64,000 nucleotides of DNA from Roseivivax sp. GX 12232 (GTDB taxonomy: Bacteria > Pseudomonadota > Alphaproteobacteria > Rhodobacterales > Rhodobacteraceae): positions 1 through 64,000 of the forward strand of contig NZ_JAJSEC010000010.1 of the NCBI RefSeq assembly GCF_021272185.1. Direction: 5' to 3'. The notes beneath the pieces were generated by a model that was not told the origin of the DNA, did not search any database, and saw nothing but the letters and a program-made list of their open reading frames with translations. How positions within the stretch are numbered: position 1 is the stretch's first letter; every line of letters begins with the position of its first letter. Of the stretch, positions 35,944-45,041 are shown piece by piece. Position numbers and translations under genes: made by a program.

Positions 35944-37599
35944 ATGAATCATCACGACAAGATGAAGCAGGAGCCGCTCCTGTTTTTTCCCAGGGTCAAC
36001 CGCACGGTCTTTTCCGTCTCGGCGATCCTGATCATCGGGTTCATCATCTTCGGTGCAACCTTCAACGACACCGCCAGCGCGCTCTTCTCCGGGATGCAGT
36101 CCTGGCTCGCCGGCAACCTTGGCTGGGCGATGATCATCCTGGTCAACGTGCTCCTGATCGCCGTGGTCTGGCTGGCCTTCGGCCGCTTTGGCGACATTCG
36201 GCTGGGCCGGATGACCGAGGAGCCCGCCTATGACCTCTTCTCCTGGACGGCGATGCTGTTCTCGGCGGGCATCGGCATCGGCCTGATCTACTGGGGCGTG
36301 GCCGAGCCGCTTTATCATTACTTCGCGCCGCCGATCGGCGACCCGGAGACCCAGGAGGCCGCGCAGCAGGCCATGGTGATCTCCTTCATGCACTGGGGTT
36401 TCCACGCCTGGGCGATCTACGCCATCGTGGCGCTGAGCCTGGCGTATTTCCACTTCCGCAAGGGGCTGCCGCTGACCATCCGCTCGGCGCTCTATCCCGT
36501 GCTCGGAGACCGGATCTACGGCTTCTGGGGCGACGTGGTGGACATCCTCGCGGTCTTCGGCACGATGTTCGGCATCGTCACCTCGCTCGGCCTTGGCGCC
36601 ATGCAGATCAACTCGGGCCTGGGCCAGGTCCTGGGCATCGAGCAATCGGCGACCATGCAGATCCTGATCATCGCCGCGATCACCGCCATGGCGACGCTTT
36701 CGGTGGTGGCGGGTCTCGACGGCGGCATCAAGCGACTGTCGAACATCAACATCCTGCTGTCTCTCCTGTTCCTGGTGTTCATGGTGGTCGTCGGGCCGAC
36801 GCTCTTCATCTTCGACACCTTCGTGCAGAGCTACGGCGCCTATGTGCGCGACCTCGTGCAATGGGGCACCTGGGCCGAGGCCTGGACCGATGGCGGCACC
36901 TGGCAGAACTCCTGGACCATCTTCTACTGGGCCTGGTGGGTGAGCTGGGCGCCCTTCGTCGGCGTCTTCGTCGCCCGCATCAGCCGCGGCCGGACCATCC
37001 GGCAGTTCCTGATCGGCGTCATGCTGATCCCGGCGACGATCATGTTCTTCTGGTTCGCGGCTTTCGGCGGCACGGCGCTGCAGATCTCGCTGGGCGGGGA
37101 TCCGACCATCGTGAACGCAACCAAGGAGGCCTATGGCGACGCGATGTTCGCGCTCCTGGACTACTTCCCGGCCTCCGAGCTGATGTCCGGCTTCGCCATC
37201 GTGCTGATTGTCCTGTGGTTCGTGACCTCCTCGGACTCGGGCAGCTTCGTGATCGACATGCTGACCGCCGGGGGCGATCCGAACCCGCCGAAGGTGCAGC
37301 GCATCTTCTGGGCGGTCTCCGAGGGCGCCGTGGCCTCGGTCCTGCTCTTGGCGGGCGGTCTCTCGGCGCTGCAGGCGGCCGCGGTGGTCGCGGGCTTCCC
37401 CTTCGCGGTTGTGGTGCTGCTGATCCTCTTCGGGCTGATCCGGGCGCTGTCCTGGGATCCGCTGATGGTCTATCGCCACAACAAGCAGTACCGCGACGAC
37501 GACGAGGCGGACCACGCCATGCCCTCGGAGCTGCCGGGCGAGCTTTACGGCTCCGACCCGACGCCGCCGCCGAAGGCGCAGCCGAGCCCCGCGGAGTGA
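35944..37599 (+). CDS. BCCT family transporter
   Basis: Sodium- or proton-coupled transporter of the betaine/carnitine/choline family, 551 residues with twelve expected membrane segments. Family motifs are clear: FSAGIGIGLIYWGVAEPLYH (TM3-4) and the Trp-rich WAWWVSWAPFVGVFVARISR (TM8), followed by RGRTIRQF. The frame is open 34 codons upstream, but MNHHDKMKQEPLLFF after AAGGAT gives a reasonable N-terminus. Substrate cannot be read from sequence; the following GMC oxidoreductase hints at choline-like compounds. Confidence 0.9.
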   Translation: MNHHDKMKQEPLLFFPRVNRTVFSVSAILIIGFIIFGATFNDTASALFSGMQSWLAGNLGWAMIILVNVLLIAVVWLAFGRFGDIRLGRMTEEPAYDLFSWTAMLFSAGIGIGLIYWGVAEPLYHYFAPPIGDPETQEAAQQAMVISFMHWGFHAWAIYAIVALSLAYFHFRKGLPLTIRSALYPVLGDRIYGFWGDVVDILAVFGTMFGIVTSLGLGAMQINSGLGQVLGIEQSATMQILIIAAITAMATLSVVAGLDGGIKRLSNINILLSLLFLVFMVVVGPTLFIFDTFVQSYGAYVRDLVQWGTWAEAWTDGGTWQNSWTIFYWAWWVSWAPFVGVFVARISRGRTIRQFLIGVMLIPATIMFFWFAAFGGTALQISLGGDPTIVNATKEAYGDAMFALLDYFPASELMSGFAIVLIVLWFVTSSDSGSFVIDMLTAGGDPNPPKVQRIFWAVSEGAVASVLLLAGGLSALQAAAVVAGFPFAVVVLLILFGLIRALSWDPLMVYRHNKQYRDDDEADHAMPSELPGELYGSDPTPPPKAQPSPAE

Positions 37600-37636
37600 G
37601 GCTCTACCGCTGAGCGCGGTGGGATGAGATTGGAGG

Positions 37637-37679
37637 CGCCCCGTGGCCGGAGAGGCTGCGGGGCGTTTTCGTGTGGGGG
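37637..37679 (+). terminator. Terminator after the BCCT gene
   Basis: Stem CGCCCCG (37637-37643) with CGGGGCG (37669-37675) around a 25-base loop that contains a GGCC/GGCT pairing, followed by TTTTCG. Confidence 0.6.
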
Positions 37680-37918
37680 GGAGGGGGGTGGTGGGGTGCG
37701 GCAGGGCGTGGTGCGACGGCAGGCCCGGTGGCAGGGCGCGGGATCGCGCCGGCGGCCCCGGTTGCAGGGCGCGGGATCACTGCAACAGGCCCGTTGGCCG
37801 CTGCCGCCAGCCGGGGCACCGGCCTGCGCGCGGCGCAGGACGAACACGCGCGGTCCCCTTGCGCCACCAAGAACTGGCCACCCACCCAACAGCCCGCCCC
37901 CCTCACAACGCATCCCAA
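37680..37918. other. Non-coding stretch before R1 copy C
   Basis: GC-rich filler with GGCCCCGG-type micro-repeats around 37720-37800 (CAGGGCGCGGGATC occurs twice), then a C-rich, G-poor end (37861-37918). No gene, promoter or RNA was recognised. Confidence 0.4.
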
Positions 37919-38087
37919 CAGAGGGCGCGCACCGGACCGGGGGCCGGCGCTGCTGCCTTTTGAGCGAAGCGCTTTATCCCAACAAGGTCAGGGCTAGAGG
38001 TCAGCTACGCACGCCGCCCCAAGGAGCGCCGGCCCAAGGGGCCGGTCCGGCGCGCGCCCGGCACCTTCGGTGCTATTCGGGCGCAAG
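37919..38087 (+). repeat. Dispersed structured repeat R1, copy C
   Basis: Full-length copy between the BCCT transporter and the GMC oxidoreductase. It has one unpaired change in the left arm (GGGCGCGCACCGG). Just after it, at about 38120-38148, the end module GGCACCTTCGGTGCT occurs again on its own, followed by a diverged TTGGGGCAAAG. Confidence 0.85.
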
Positions 38088-38308
38088 GAGGCGCGTGGGA
38101 AGGCTGAGGGCGGGCTTGGCACCTTCGGTGCTGATTGGGGCAAAGGGGGTGGAGCGCGCATCAGTAGGCGTGGGTGCGGCAGAGAGGTGGTGGCAGCGAA
38201 GGCGGGGCACCTTCGCTCATCGGGTAGCGCAGAGGCCCGGAGTGCGTGTGGGCGGTGCTAGACGGTGTTCCGCTCTCTGGTCCGTTCTCAACCGTTCACT
38301 CGGGACGA

Positions 38309-38413
38309 TCATCCCCCATCCACGACCGCACGCGATCCTCTACAGCCTCCCCATCCACCACCGCACCCAATCCCCCCTTCCACTCCTCCACCCCATCAAC
38401 CCACCCCCCACCC
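38309..38413 (+). other. C-rich, G-poor tract upstream of the GMC gene
   Basis: About 105 bases with very few G and many CC(A/T)CC units. It is a candidate Rho-loading region for readthrough transcripts. From 38149 to 38308 nothing else is recognisable. Confidence 0.35.
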
Positions 38414-38416
38414 GCC

Positions 38417-38456
38417 CTTGCGCCCGCCGGGCGCTTCGGCAAGTGTCGGGCGCAAG
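38417..38456 (+). promoter_or_regulatory. Inverted repeat overlapping the GMC translation start region
   Basis: Perfect 10-bp arms CTTGCGCCCG (38417-38426) and CGGGCGCAAG (38447-38456) around a 20-base loop with its own partial pairing. The right arm touches the AGAGGAGG ribosome-binding site. The arm sequence equals the outer end of R1, so this may be a solo R1 end recruited as a leader hairpin. Confidence 0.5.
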
Positions 38457-38468
38457 AGGAGGACCGGC

Positions 38469-40073
38469 ATGGCGGCAGAGCGGATCGAGGCGGATTACAT
38501 CGTCGTGGGCGCGGGCAGCGCCGGCTGCGTCCTGGCGCGCAGGCTCTCGGACGCGGGCCACAGCGTGCTCCTGCTCGAGGCCGGCGGGCGCGACAACTAC
38601 CATTGGGTGCACATCCCGATGGGCTACCTCTACTGCATCGGCAACCCGCGCACCGACTGGATGTTCAAGACCCGCCCCGAGCCGGGGCTGAACGGGCGCG
38701 AGCTGCTCTATCCGCGCGGGCGCATCCTCGGCGGCTCCTCGGCGATCAACGGCATGCTCTACCTGCGCGGCCAGGCGGCGGATTACGACGGCTGGCGGCA
38801 GATGGGCCTCACGGGCTGGGGCTGGGACGAGGTGCTGCCCTATTTCCGCAAGAGCCAGGACTACGTCGAGGGCGAGAGCCCGCACCACGGCGCCGGCGGC
38901 CCCTGGCGGATCGAGAACCAGCGGCTGAAGTGGCAGGTGCTCGACGACTGGATGGAGGCCGCCGCCGCCGAGGGCCTGCCCAAGGTCGGCGACTTCAACA
39001 CCGGCGACAACGAGGGCGTGGGCTATTTCCGCGTCAGCCAGAAGCGCGGCTGGCGGGTCTCCATGGCGAGCGCCTTCCTCAAGGGCGCCGACAAAACCCG
39101 CCTGCGGATCGAGACCGGCGCCCAGGTCATGCGGCTCGTCACCGAAGAGGGCCGCGTGAGGGGGCTGATCTTCGACCAGCAGGGCACCCCCCGCGAGGCC
39201 CGCGCCCGGAGCGAGGTGATCCTCTCGGCGGGCGCCATCGGCTCGCCGCAGATCCTCATGCTCTCGGGCATCGGGCCGGGGGAGCATCTGGCCGAGCGGG
39301 GCATCGCGGTTGCGGCCGACAGGCCCGGGGTCGGCGGCAACCTGCAGGACCATCTGCAGCTGCGCTGCGCCTGGCGGCTGACCGGGGCCAAGACGCTGAA
39401 CCAGCTGGCCAATTCCTGGATCGGCAAGGCGCGGATCGGGCTCGAATACGCGCTCTCACGCTCGGGGCCGATGTCCATGGCGCCCTCGCAGCTCGGCGCC
39501 TTCGCGCGCTCGCGGCCGGACCTGGCGACGCCGGACCTCGAATACCACGTGCAACCGCTGTCGCTGCCGGCCTTCGGCCAGCCGCTCGATCCCTTCCCGG
39601 CGGTGACCGCCAGCGTCTGCAACCTGCGCCCCGAGAGCCGGGGCACGGTGCGGCTCTCCGGGCCGGACTTCCGCGCCGCCCCGGAGATCGCGCCGAACTA
39701 CCTCGCGACCGAGGGCGACCGCCGCGTCGCCGCCGATGCGATCCGGCTGACCCGCCGGATCATGGCGCAGGCCCCCATGGCGCGCTACGCCCCCGAGGAG
39801 CTGAAGCCCGGAGACGCGCTCCAGAGCGACGCCGAACTGGCCCGGGCGGCGGGCGACATCGGCACCACGATCTTCCACCCGGTGGGCACCGTGGCCATGG
39901 GCGCCGAGGAGTCGGCGCCGCTCGACGCAAGGCTGCGGCTGCGCGGGCTCTCGGGGCTGCGGGTGGTCGACGCCAGCGTGATGCCGCGGATCACCAGCGG
40001 CAACACCAACGCGCCGACGGTGATGATCGCCGAGAAGGCCTCGGACATGATCCTGGAGGACGCGCGGGGGTGA
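38469..40073 (+). CDS. GMC family oxidoreductase (choline dehydrogenase-like)
   Basis: FAD-dependent alcohol oxidase/dehydrogenase of 534 residues. The FAD motif GAGSAG is at about 14-19; GMC signature 1 GRILGGSSAINGMLYLRG lies near residue 84 and signature 2 GAIGSPQILMLSGIGP near 256. The catalytic His/Asn region is FHPVGTVAMG with NTNAPTVMIAEKASDMI. The frame is open upstream, but AGAGGAGG sets ATG 38469. The substrate is uncertain. The nearest upstream gene is the BCCT transporter, now separated by an 869-base non-coding block. Confidence 0.88.
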   Translation: MAAERIEADYIVVGAGSAGCVLARRLSDAGHSVLLLEAGGRDNYHWVHIPMGYLYCIGNPRTDWMFKTRPEPGLNGRELLYPRGRILGGSSAINGMLYLRGQAADYDGWRQMGLTGWGWDEVLPYFRKSQDYVEGESPHHGAGGPWRIENQRLKWQVLDDWMEAAAAEGLPKVGDFNTGDNEGVGYFRVSQKRGWRVSMASAFLKGADKTRLRIETGAQVMRLVTEEGRVRGLIFDQQGTPREARARSEVILSAGAIGSPQILMLSGIGPGEHLAERGIAVAADRPGVGGNLQDHLQLRCAWRLTGAKTLNQLANSWIGKARIGLEYALSRSGPMSMAPSQLGAFARSRPDLATPDLEYHVQPLSLPAFGQPLDPFPAVTASVCNLRPESRGTVRLSGPDFRAAPEIAPNYLATEGDRRVAADAIRLTRRIMAQAPMARYAPEELKPGDALQSDAELARAAGDIGTTIFHPVGTVAMGAEESAPLDARLRLRGLSGLRVVDASVMPRITSGNTNAPTVMIAEKASDMILEDARG

Positions 40074-40271
40074 GCGGGGGCGGGTGCCGGGGCGGCTTGG
40101 GCCGTTTTATTTAAGCGGGAGCTGCTGGGACGCGGTGATCCGCGCCGGGTTCGGCACCTAGACGCTCAAGCGCCGGATGGCTCCGCACGGGTCATTCTGA
40201 AATCGGCGGGCGGCTCGAACACCGCCACAAGGGCAGAGCGCCCCGCGCATCGGGCGTATCGCCGCCCAGAA

Positions 40272-40304
40272 ACGACAAACCCCCGCGGGCAGAACCAGCG
40301 GGGG
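40272..40304 (-). terminator. Rho-independent terminator after rpsU
   Basis: On the minus strand: stem CCCCCGC/GCGGGGG (plus 40298-40304 and 40280-40286), 11-base loop, then TTTGTCGTTTC. It ends the rpsU transcript. Confidence 0.75.
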
Positions 40305-40348
40305 CATCTATGACCGGGCCGAGGCCCGATCGTGTCCGAAAGGCTGCC

Positions 40349-40555
40349 TCAGAGCAGACCTTCGCGCTGCGCCTTCTTGCGCGCCAGCTTGCGCGCACGG
40401 CGGATCGCTTCGGCCTTCTCGCGGGCTTTCTTCTCGGAGGGTTTCTCGAAATGCTGCCGAAGCTTCATCTCGCGGAACACCCCTTCACGCTGGAGCTTTT
40501 TCTTCAGCGCACGAAGAGCCTGGTCGACGTTGTTGTCGCGAACACTCACCTGCAT
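40349..40555 (-). CDS. rpsU: 30S ribosomal protein S21
   Basis: S21 (bS21) binds near the anti-Shine-Dalgarno end of 16S rRNA and affects initiation. The 68-residue, very basic product [20 protein letters not shown] has the alphaproteobacterial length. It stands alone on the minus strand with its own promoter and terminator, away from rpoD and dnaG, and is convergent with the GMC gene. Confidence 0.96.
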   Translation of the reverse strand: MQVSVRDNNVDQALRALKKKLQREGVFREMKLRQHFEKPSEKKAREKAEAIRRARKLARKKAQREGLL

Positions 40556-40608
40556 GTGGTTGTCACCACCTTTCTAGGTTGAAGTTACAAGGAATTGCAG
40601 GAGGTGGC

Positions 40609-40637
40609 CGTATAGCAAAGGGATGCTAGCTTGTCTA
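40609..40637 (-). promoter_or_regulatory. Predicted promoter for rpsU
   Basis: Minus-strand TAGACA (40632-40637), 17-bp spacer, TATACG (40609-40614), 54 bases before the rpsU ATG. The -10 is identical to those of rpmC and rplO. Confidence 0.6.
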
Positions 40638-40680
40638 GGGTGCCGCTGACCCGGAAATTCCACCGGAAAGGATGCCTCTC

Positions 40681-41355
40681 ATGAGTGACGAGACAAGCGA
40701 GAAGCTGATCGAGGCCGCGCTGATGCATGTGCCCTTCGACGGCTGGACCGAGACCACCTTCCGCGCCGCCCTGCGCGACGCCGAGGTCGACCGCACGGTG
40801 GCCGAGGCGCTGTTTCCGCGCGGCGCGGTGGACTTGGCGCTGGCCTTCCACCGCCGCGGCGACGCGCGCATGCGCGCCCGCATCGAGGAGACCGACCTGA
40901 GCGGCATGCGCTTCCGCGACAAGGTGGCCTTTGCCGTCCGCGCCCGGATCGAGGCCGCCGAGGACCGCGAGGCGGTGCGGCGGGGCACGACGCTCTTTTC
41001 CCTGCCGCCCTATGCGCCCGACGGGGCCCGGGCGATCTGGGGCACCGCGGATGCGATCTGGACGGCGCTGGGCGACACTTCGGACGACGTGAACTGGTAC
41101 ACCAAGCGCGCGACGCTCTCGGGGGTCTATTCGGCGACGCTGCTCTACTGGCTGGGCGACGATTCGATCGACCACCAGGCGACCTGGGAGTTCCTCGACC
41201 GCCGGATCGGCGACGTGATGAAGATCGAGGAGGCCAAGGCGCGGGTGAACCGCAACCCGGTGCTGTCGCGGATGCTCGCCGTGCCGACCCGGGTGATGGG
41301 CGGGATCAAGCCGCCGAAGCGCCGGGAGGATCTGCCGGGGCAGACGGGGATGTGA
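40681..41355 (+). CDS. COQ9 family protein
   Basis: COQ9 proteins support ubiquinone synthesis by binding quinone precursors and presenting them to the hydroxylase COQ7. The 224-residue product has the N-terminal TetR-like helical part (SEKLIEAALMHVPFDGWTET) and the C-terminal COQ9 domain with YTKRATLSGVYSATLLYWLG and a final helix. ATG 40672 abuts GGAAAGG; ATG 40681, 9 bases after it, is preferred. It is divergent from rpsU. Confidence 0.88.
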   Translation: MSDETSEKLIEAALMHVPFDGWTETTFRAALRDAEVDRTVAEALFPRGAVDLALAFHRRGDARMRARIEETDLSGMRFRDKVAFAVRARIEAAEDREAVRRGTTLFSLPPYAPDGARAIWGTADAIWTALGDTSDDVNWYTKRATLSGVYSATLLYWLGDDSIDHQATWEFLDRRIGDVMKIEEAKARVNRNPVLSRMLAVPTRVMGGIKPPKRREDLPGQTGM

Positions 41356-41596
41356 GAGGGGGTTGGGGGCTTGAGCGGTTAGAAGCCTCTCTAGGCCCCT
41401 GCCAACAGCGCTCCAAGCTGAGCAGCAGGGGTCTGTGCCCCTGCTGCCCGCGCTCCAAGAGAAGCTGTAGAGAAAGGTGGCCTCGAGCGTTCTGAACGCT
41501 CCGCCACAACCCGCGCTGCCTTGTCGGCCTGGAGGACCCAGAATGGGCCAGTCGCCATCACGAATGAAAACCACCGCACCCCATTCCGCGCCCCTC
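41356..41596. other. Non-coding stretch between COQ9 and R1 copy D
   Basis: About 240 bases with no gene. Complementary GAGAGG and CCTCTC segments shortly after the COQ9 stop could form a loose hairpin without a clear T-run. Nothing else is recognised. Confidence 0.4.
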
Positions 41597-41765
41597 CTTG
41601 CGCCCGAATAGCACCGAAGGTGCCGGGCGCGCGCCGGACCGGCCCGATGGGCCGGCGCTCCTTGGGATGGCGTGCCTAGCTCTCAGTGAGCAATGACCTT
41701 GCTGCCATAAAGCGCATAGCTCGAAGCTCGGCAGCGCCGGCCCCCGGTCCGGCGCGCGCCCTCTG
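41597..41765 (-). repeat. Dispersed structured repeat R1, copy D
   Basis: Full-length reverse copy between COQ9 and the first quinone oxidoreductase. The hairpin loop variant is GGCCCGATGGGCC, as in copies A and F, whereas B, C, E and G carry GGCCCCTTGGGCC (or its complement). Confidence 0.85.
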
Positions 41766-42043
41766 TTGAGACGTGTGGGCTGGGGCGGCGCGTCCCCCGG
41801 GAAAGAGGCGGACCGCACCACCTACCTGCGGTGAGAGACGTGCTCGATGCCGGGACAGGCTGGGCAGGGGGGCGTCCGTCTCCCGCGAACGACAAAACAG
41901 CCCCGCACTCCTTCCCATCCCCTCCGCCAACACCCACACCCCCTCAACCCCGCCCCCTCCCCGCAAACCGAGTTGCCACTCCCGCCGCGAGCAGCCAGTC
42001 TCCCGCCAACGTCACCAAGGGTCCAAGGCAAGGGAGACAGGAC
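41766..42043 (+). other. Non-coding stretch with C-rich tract after R1 copy D
   Basis: No gene is recognised. From about 41900 to 41985 the plus strand is C-rich and G-poor, similar to the tracts before rplO and before the GMC gene. The 42044 gene follows with AAGGGAGACAGG as ribosome-binding region. Confidence 0.4.
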
Positions 42044-43030
42044 ATGGCCGAGATGATGCGCGCGGTGGAGATATCCCAGAGCGGCGGGCCGGAGGTGCTC
42101 ACCCCGATCACCCGCGCGCGGCCCGAGCCCGGCCACGGCCAGGTGCTGATCAAGGTCGCTTATGCCGGGGTGAACCGCCCCGACGCGCTGCAGCGGGCGG
42201 GCAATTACACCCCGCCGCCGGATGCCTCGGACCTGCCGGGCCTGGAAGCCTCGGGCGAGGTCGTGGCGCTTGGCCCCGGCGCCGAGGGCGTGGCGCTCGG
42301 CGACCAGGTCTGCGCGCTCCTGCCCGGGGGCGGCTATGCCGAGTATGTCGTCACCCCGGCGGCGCATTGCCTGCCGGTGCCCAAGGGCCTCTCGCTCAAG
42401 GAGGCCGCCTGCCTGCCCGAGACCTATTTCACCGTTTGGTCCAACGTCTTCATGCGCGGCGGGCTCACGGGCGGCGAGCGCATCCTGATCCACGGCGGCT
42501 CCTCGGGGATCGGCACCACCGCGATCCAGCTGGCGCGGAACGCCGGGGCCCGGGTCTTCGCCACCGCCGGCTCGGCGGAGAAATGTGCCGCCTGCGAGAA
42601 GCTCGGCGCCGAACGCGCGATCAACTACCGCGAGAAGGACTTCGTCGAGATCCTGCGCGCCGAGGGCGGCGCCGACTTGATCCTCGACATGGTGGGCGGC
42701 GATTACATCCCGCGCAACATCAAGGCGCTGGCCGACGACGGGCGGCTGGTGCAGATCGCCTTTCTCTCGAGCCCCAAGGTCGAGATGAACTTCGCCCCCC
42801 TCATGGTGCGGCGGCTGACCTTCACCGGCTCGACCCTGCGCCCGCAGTCGGTCGCCGCCAAGGCCCGCATCGCCGAGGAGCTGCGGACCCATGTCTGGCC
42901 GCTGCTCGACGCCGGCACCGTCGGGCCGATCATGGATTCGGAGTTCCCGCTCGAGGAGGCGCGGGCCGCCCACGAGCGCATGGAGGGCTCGACCCATATC
43001 GGCAAGATCGTCCTCAAGGTCGCAGACTGA
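42044..43030 (+). CDS. NAD(P)H quinone oxidoreductase, PIG3-like
   Basis: Zinc-free medium-chain reductase of the quinone-oxidoreductase type, 328 residues. The N-terminal MRAVEISQSGGPEVLTPITR and NRPDALQRAGNYTPPPDAS match the PIG3-like branch. The nucleotide-binding motif is HGGSSGIGTTAIQLARNAGA (about 150-169). Electron acceptor and substrate are unknown. One base separates it from a methyltransferase gene, and a second quinone-oxidoreductase gene follows that. Confidence 0.87.
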   Translation: MAEMMRAVEISQSGGPEVLTPITRARPEPGHGQVLIKVAYAGVNRPDALQRAGNYTPPPDASDLPGLEASGEVVALGPGAEGVALGDQVCALLPGGGYAEYVVTPAAHCLPVPKGLSLKEAACLPETYFTVWSNVFMRGGLTGGERILIHGGSSGIGTTAIQLARNAGARVFATAGSAEKCAACEKLGAERAINYREKDFVEILRAEGGADLILDMVGGDYIPRNIKALADDGRLVQIAFLSSPKVEMNFAPLMVRRLTFTGSTLRPQSVAAKARIAEELRTHVWPLLDAGTVGPIMDSEFPLEEARAAHERMEGSTHIGKIVLKVAD

Positions 43031-43031
43031 G

Positions 43032-43721
43032 ATGAGCGAGGAGGCGGGCCGGAAAAGCCCGCTCGACCATCTCTACGACTGGTCGGTGCGGGACAGTTTC
43101 GAGACCTTCCGCGAGGCGATGTCGGGGGCGATGCTCTTCCCCGACAAGCGCCAGATCCGCCGCTATTGCCTGGCCCGCGCGCTGGCGGGCCCCGCCGCGG
43201 CGGGGCTGATCGCCGAGTTCGGCGTCTGGCGCGGGCATGGCGTGAACCTTTTTGCAAAGGGGGCGCCCGACCGCGAGGTCTGGGGCTTCGACAGCTTCGA
43301 GGGGCTCGAGGAGGACTGGACCGGCCATGCCAAGGGCGGACAGGCCGGGCGCTTCTCGTTGCAGGGCGCGCTGCCCGAGGTCTCGGACAACGTGCATCTG
43401 GTGAAAGGCTGGGTGCAGGACACCCTGCCGGACTGGCTGGCCGCGCGGCCCGGGACGGCGCTGGCCTTCGCGCATATGGACCTCGACACCTACAGCCCCA
43501 CCCGCTTCGTGCTGGAGGCGCTGGCGCCGCGGCTTGTGCCCGGCAGCGTCCTGCTGTTTGACGAGCTCTACGGCTACCCCGGCTGGCGCCACCACGAATG
43601 GCGCGCGCTCTCCGAGGTGCTGGCCCCGGAGCGCTACCGGTTCCTCGCATTCTCGACCGAGGCGGTGGGGATCGAGATCATTTCCGACACCCAAGGAGGA
43701 GCACCATGGCCAAGACCATGA
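43032..43721 (+). CDS. TylF/macrocin O-methyltransferase-like class I methyltransferase
   Basis: The 229-residue protein resembles the macrocin O-methyltransferase family (PF05711). The SAM-binding motif is EFGVWRGHGVNLFA (about 69-82), followed by WGFDSFEGLEEDW, and the metal-binding acidic motif HMDLDTYSPTRFVLEAL with LLFDELYGYPGWRHHEW. The target is unknown. It starts one base after the upstream quinone reductase and its end overlaps the next one by 16 bases, so the three genes form a tight operon. Confidence 0.75.
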   Translation: MSEEAGRKSPLDHLYDWSVRDSFETFREAMSGAMLFPDKRQIRRYCLARALAGPAAAGLIAEFGVWRGHGVNLFAKGAPDREVWGFDSFEGLEEDWTGHAKGGQAGRFSLQGALPEVSDNVHLVKGWVQDTLPDWLAARPGTALAFAHMDLDTYSPTRFVLEALAPRLVPGSVLLFDELYGYPGWRHHEWRALSEVLAPERYRFLAFSTEAVGIEIISDTQGGAPWPRP

Positions 43722-44680
43722 TCATCGAGGACCACGGCGGTCCGGAGGTCTTCAAATCCGTCGACCGCGAGGTCGGCGCGCCCGGCCCGGGCGAGATCCG
43801 CATCCGCCACGAGGCGGTGGGGCTGAACTTCATCGACGTCTACCAGCGGACGGGGCTCTACAAGATGGAGCTGCCGCATGCGCTGGGCATGGAGGCCGCC
43901 GGCGTGATCGAGGCCGTGGGCGAGGGCGTCACCCACCTCAAGGAGGGCGACCGCGCCGCCTATGCCGCCGCGCCGCCGGGCGCCTATGCCGAGGCCCGCG
44001 TCATGCCCGCCGCCCAGGTCTGCCCGCTGCCCGAGGGCATCTCCTTCGAGGAAGGCGCCGCGATGATGCTCAAGGGGCTGACGGTGCAGTATCTCTTCCA
44101 CCGCACCACGCCGATTGCGAAGGGCGACACGGTGCTGTTCCACGCCGCCGCCGGCGGGGTCGGGCTGATCGCCTGCCAATGGGCGAAGTCCGAAGGCATC
44201 CGCCTGATCGGCACCGCCGGGTCGGACGAGAAATGCGCCCTGGCCGAGGAACATGGCGCCGAGCGCTGCCTGAACTACCGCGACGCGGATTGGCCCGAGC
44301 AGGTCCGTGCCCTGACCGAGGGCAAGGGCGTGCATGTGGTCATGGACGCCGTGGGCGCGGCCACCTTCGAGGGCTCGCTCTCGGTCCTGCGACCGCTGGG
44401 GATGATGATCTCCTTCGGCAATGCCTCGGGCCCGGTGCCGCCCTTCAGCATCGCCGACCTGGGCGCCAAGGGCTCGCTGAAGATCACCCGGCCGACGCTG
44501 TTTACCCATATCGCCGAGCACGAGACCTGCCAGGAGATGGCGGCGATGCTCTTCGAGAAGGTGCGCTCGGGCGCGGTGAAGATCCGCATCGACCAGCGCT
44601 TCGGCCTGGAGGAGGTCGCCGAGGCCCACCGGACGCTCGAGGCGCGGAAGACGACCGGCAGCACGGTGCTGGTGGTGTGA
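43706..44680 (+). CDS. Quinone oxidoreductase, QOR type
   Basis: Classical NADPH:quinone reductase of the medium-chain family, 324 residues without zinc ligands. The N-terminus MAKTMIIEDHGGPEVFKSVD and NFIDVYQRTGLYKMELPHAL are QOR-like. The nucleotide-binding site is HAAAGGVGLIACQWAKSEGI (about 148-167). AAGGAGG within the end of the methyltransferase gene precedes ATG 43706. It is a distant paralogue of the gene at 42044. Confidence 0.9.
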   Translation: MAKTMIIEDHGGPEVFKSVDREVGAPGPGEIRIRHEAVGLNFIDVYQRTGLYKMELPHALGMEAAGVIEAVGEGVTHLKEGDRAAYAAAPPGAYAEARVMPAAQVCPLPEGISFEEGAAMMLKGLTVQYLFHRTTPIAKGDTVLFHAAAGGVGLIACQWAKSEGIRLIGTAGSDEKCALAEEHGAERCLNYRDADWPEQVRALTEGKGVHVVMDAVGAATFEGSLSVLRPLGMMISFGNASGPVPPFSIADLGAKGSLKITRPTLFTHIAEHETCQEMAAMLFEKVRSGAVKIRIDQRFGLEEVAEAHRTLEARKTTGSTVLVV

Positions 44681-44749
44681 GGGGCTGAGGGGCAGGGGCT
44701 CGCCGGTGGATGGCTGGCCCCCGGCCTTTGGCGTTGTCGGGCCCTCTTT

Positions 44750-44918
44750 CTTGCGCCCGAACAGCACCGAAGGTGCCGGGCGCGCGCCGGACCGGCCCCT
44801 TGGGCCGGCGCTTGTTGGGGTGGCGCGCTTAGATCGCCGCTAGCCCTGACCTTGCGTGGATTAAGCGCTTCGCTCGGAGCTCAGCAGCGCCGCCCCCCGG
44901 TCCGGCACGCGCCCTCCG
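44750..44918 (-). repeat. Dispersed structured repeat R1, copy E
   Basis: Reverse copy, the most diverged of the seven (CTTGTTGGGGTGGCG, GTGGATTAAGCGC). It lies between the convergent QOR and purD genes, 292 bases (start to start) from copy F in the same orientation. Confidence 0.85.
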
Positions 44919-45041
44919 TTGCGCGGGGGTGAGGGGGCGTAAGGCGCGGCGTGGACGCTTGTGTGCCGCTCGCAATATGAGCGCGCATGGCAAACCGAAC
45001 GCCCCTAGCTCCCCGACATCCCGAACAGCCCAGAGCCGCCT

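Noticed and set aside
38246-40114. Long plus-strand frame overlapping the GMC oxidoreductase in another register
   Set aside because: The GMC frame has all family motifs; the other has Arg/Gly-rich low-complexity sequence without any.
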